The position numbers were made by a program, and so were the translations under genes. Shown here in pieces: positions 8,322 through 9,658 of a stretch of DNA of 9,658 nt; within the stretch, counting starts at the first letter, position 1, and every line of letters begins with the position of its first letter. The DNA is from Planctomycetota bacterium (GTDB lineage: Bacteria; Planctomycetota; UBA1135): assembly GCA_003501525.1 (NCBI GenBank), contig DNPI01000183.1:1-9658 (forward strand), written 5' to 3'. Below the pieces are notes generated by a model that saw nothing but the letters and a program-made list of their open reading frames with translations, did no database searches and was not told the origin of the DNA.

Positions 8322-8951
8322 ATGCGACTACCCCTCCTCCTCTGCGTACTTGCGGTCCTCAATGGGTGCGGCAGATCCTTGCCGCCTGTAATAGAAGCCC
8401 TTCCCGCATTTGAGCTGGTAAATCAGGATGGGAATGTCTTCGACCGGGATTCGCTCAAAGGCAAGCTGTGGGTGGTCGCCTTTTTCTTCACGCGGTGTCC
8501 AAGCATCTGCCCACCCATGATTGAACGAATGGAAAGCATCACCAAAAGATGGCCGGATTCGTTTGGGCCTCATCTCCTCAGCATTTCAATAGACCCTAAA
8601 TGGGACACCCCTGAGCGCCTTAACACTTGGGCTAAAGAAAAGGACATTCCTCTAGAACGCTGGACTCTCGCAACCGGAGAAGAGAAAAATATTCGAGACC
8701 TTTGCGAAGGAACCTTTCGCTTAGCCATGGGTCGCGGAATGGACGAAGGCGGAGACATTCTTCATTCCCCCCGATTCGTTCTAGTGGATTGGGATGGAAA
8801 CATCCGAGGCATGTTTGACGGCCCCGCCTCTTGCAAGGATGCCGTATTTGGCTTGACTGTCAAAGCGGACAAAGCCGCCTTCAATCCCAGCGGCTTGCAT
8901 CATTCCTGTTACCAGGGCGGGGTCACCGTGGGAAGATTCCACAGACCCTAA
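8322..8951 (+). CDS. SCO1/SenC-family copper chaperone lipoprotein with altered C-terminus
   Basis: The ATG at 8322 gives 209 residues. It is preferred over an in-frame TTG at 8289 because the product then begins with a lipoprotein signal peptide, MRLPLLLCVLAVLNGC, with lipobox LNGC and acylated C16. The thioredoxin-like SCO core follows: ALPAFELVNQDGNVF (26-40), FFFTRCPSICP (54-64) with copper ligands C59 and C63, SISIDPKWDTPERL (87-100), RWTLATGEE and ILHSPRFVLVD (146-156) with the third ligand H148. SCO proteins deliver copper to the CuA centre of cytochrome c oxidase from the outer face of the membrane. Family similarity stops at MFDG (residue 167, base 8822). The last 42 residues are antisense of the nucleotidase gene and replace the usual C-terminal helix. 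Whether the product folds is uncertain. No cytochrome oxidase gene is in view. Confidence 0.88.
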   Translation: MRLPLLLCVLAVLNGCGRSLPPVIEALPAFELVNQDGNVFDRDSLKGKLWVVAFFFTRCPSICPPMIERMESITKRWPDSFGPHLLSISIDPKWDTPERLNTWAKEKDIPLERWTLATGEEKNIRDLCEGTFRLAMGRGMDEGGDILHSPRFVLVDWDGNIRGMFDGPASCKDAVFGLTVKADKAAFNPSGLHHSCYQGGVTVGRFHRP

Positions 8952-9566
8952 AACGCGAGCCTCTTTTAGGCCCAGAGTGCTTACTTTTGAGGTGTGCCAA
9001 TCGTTAGATTCCAGCTCACACCACTTTGCCCCCTCGCCCCTCAATGCTGCAAAAAGAACGCCTCTTTGGGTTCCCGAACTTTCAGGTTGTGTAGGAAGAT
9101 TTGGGCAGGCCAATACGCCGGCAAAGGGTTCGCCGTCGCGAAGGATTCCGATGGCAATGGCGTATTGGTCGCCACGAAGAAATCCTTTAGTGCCGTCGAT
9201 GGGGTCGATGCACCAAGACCATGAAGAGTTAGACCCCGAGTGGTTAATCCAACTGCAGATTTCCGCAAAATTTGCTTCCTTTTGAATGGCTTCGGTAACG
9301 AGCGCGACAAGCTGTTCCGCGTGTTCAGCGCTAGCGTTGGACTGGAGGTGACCAGCGCCTTCTTCGGCGAGTACGTGATGTTCCGGAAACTTTTCTTGAA
9401 CCGCTCGAAGAATTACAGCCTGAGAGCCATAATCGGCGAGCGTGACCGGCGAGCGGTCTTCTTTGTTCATGCTGGTGGGGATTCCTGCCTGGACTTTTTT
9501 GCAAAGCTTGGCAGCGGCGCGCGCTACCGCGATAGCAGTTTCGAGCGGATTTCCCGAATCACTCAT
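8781..9566 (-). pseudogene. cysQ: 3'(2'),5'-bisphosphate nucleotidase (Hal2/SAL1 type), C-terminally truncated
   Basis: This 261-residue frame belongs to the lithium-sensitive inositol-monophosphatase superfamily, Hal2/SAL1 branch, which dephosphorylates 3'-phosphoadenosine 5'-phosphate (PAP) from sulfate assimilation. Visible signatures are SPVTLADYGSQAVI (39-52), LAEEGAG (66-72) with metal ligand E68 or E69, and DPIDGTKGF (121-129) with D121 and D124. SVESSHGD (208-215) and RFDSQAKYGILARG (234-247) follow, the latter specific to this branch. In intact members the next segment is a YLRLP-like strand and then the WDxAAG motif, which supplies another metal-binding Asp, about 70-80 residues in all. 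Here similarity stops at G247-A249 (bases 8820-8828). The last dozen residues are antisense of the SCO gene. Loss of the third metal motif should abolish activity. The ATG at 9566 fits the family N-terminus. An assembly join is an alternative explanation for the truncation. Confidence 0.85.
8817..8828. other. Tail-to-tail junction between SCO and nucleotidase sequence
   Basis: On the + strand the last recognisable SCO residue is G167 (8820-8822). On the - strand the last recognisable nucleotidase residues are G247 (8826-8828) or at most A249 (8820-8822). The two homologous regions therefore abut within a few bases, at the GC-rich sequence GACGGCCCCGCC, while the open frames overlap by 171 bases (8781-8951). 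Intact convergent genes would keep both 3' ends. The position is set by my recall of the families, so it could be off by a few codons. Confidence 0.6.
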
Positions 9567-9589
9567 GGCTGCGAATTCTACCTAGACCT

Positions 9590-9658
9590 TCAGCTGGAAG
9601 CCTTTTGAAGAATTTCGAGCAGTTCCTTTTCGGCGGTCTCTCCGGCGGCGTTTCCGTT
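9590..9658 (-). CDS. C-terminal end of an unidentified gene (cut by window edge)
   Basis: On the - strand a frame is open from the window edge (9658) to a TGA at 9592-9590, giving 22 residues: NGNAAGETAEKELLEILQKA followed by SS. The composition (Ala-, Glu- and Leu-rich, amphipathic helix) is typical of a protein C-terminus. The stop lies 23 bases before the nucleotidase ATG, a spacing consistent with an operon. The fragment is too short to identify a family, and it could be a chance open frame. Confidence 0.45.
   Translation of the reverse strand, partial: NGNAAGETAEKELLEILQKASS

Noticed and set aside
7814..8362. A 182-codon open frame antisense and shifted relative to the CotH-like gene
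   Set aside because: Its translation is Arg/Ser/Cys-rich with no recognisable domain and it lies inside the clear CotH-like coding sequence.
8289..8951. Evolved functional antisense overlap of the SCO and nucleotidase genes
   Set aside because: The conserved regions of the two families meet at one point without overlapping, and both expected C-termini are missing, which fits a join better than an evolved overlap.

Overview
The window (about 50% GC, almost fully coding) looks like a chromosomal segment from the PVC group, most probably a planctomycete. The main reason is the DUF1549/DUF1553 plus DUF1501 gene pair, which is expanded in Planctomycetota and relatives. A secreted CotH-like protein with a lamin-tail domain and a C-terminal module of planctomycete style agrees with this. 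No rRNA, tRNA, CRISPR array, insertion sequence or prophage gene was seen, and no gene-free stretch exceeds 300 bases.

Layout, left to right. Bases 1-3338 (+) hold a two-gene operon: a 5'-truncated DUF1549/DUF1553 protein, then a Tat-exported DUF1501 protein that starts inside the previous stop codon (ATGA). Bases 3335-5755 (-) encode a full-length FadE-type acyl-CoA dehydrogenase, whose end overlaps the DUF1501 stop by four bases. Bases 5836-8256 (-) encode a secreted CotH-family protein of 806 residues. A 65-base divergent spacer with a short inverted repeat separates it from an SCO-family lipoprotein (8322-8951, +). On the opposite strand, 8781-9566 encodes a Hal2/SAL1-type 3'(2'),5'-bisphosphate nucleotidase, preceded by the last 22 codons of an unidentified gene at the window edge.

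The most unusual spot is near base 8820. Recognisable SCO homology ends there on the + strand, and recognisable nucleotidase homology ends at the same place on the - strand. Each frame then continues into antisense of the other gene. This is what a deletion joining two convergent genes tail to tail would leave, although a metagenome mis-assembly would look identical. The nucleotidase has lost its third active-site motif and is probably dead. The SCO protein keeps its copper ligands but carries an unrelated tail.

The genes do not form one pathway. The operon at the left probably serves the PVC exported-protein system of unknown function, FadE serves fatty-acid beta-oxidation, SCO serves cytochrome oxidase copper assembly, and the nucleotidase serves sulfur/PAP metabolism. 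No clearly new multi-gene system was identified.
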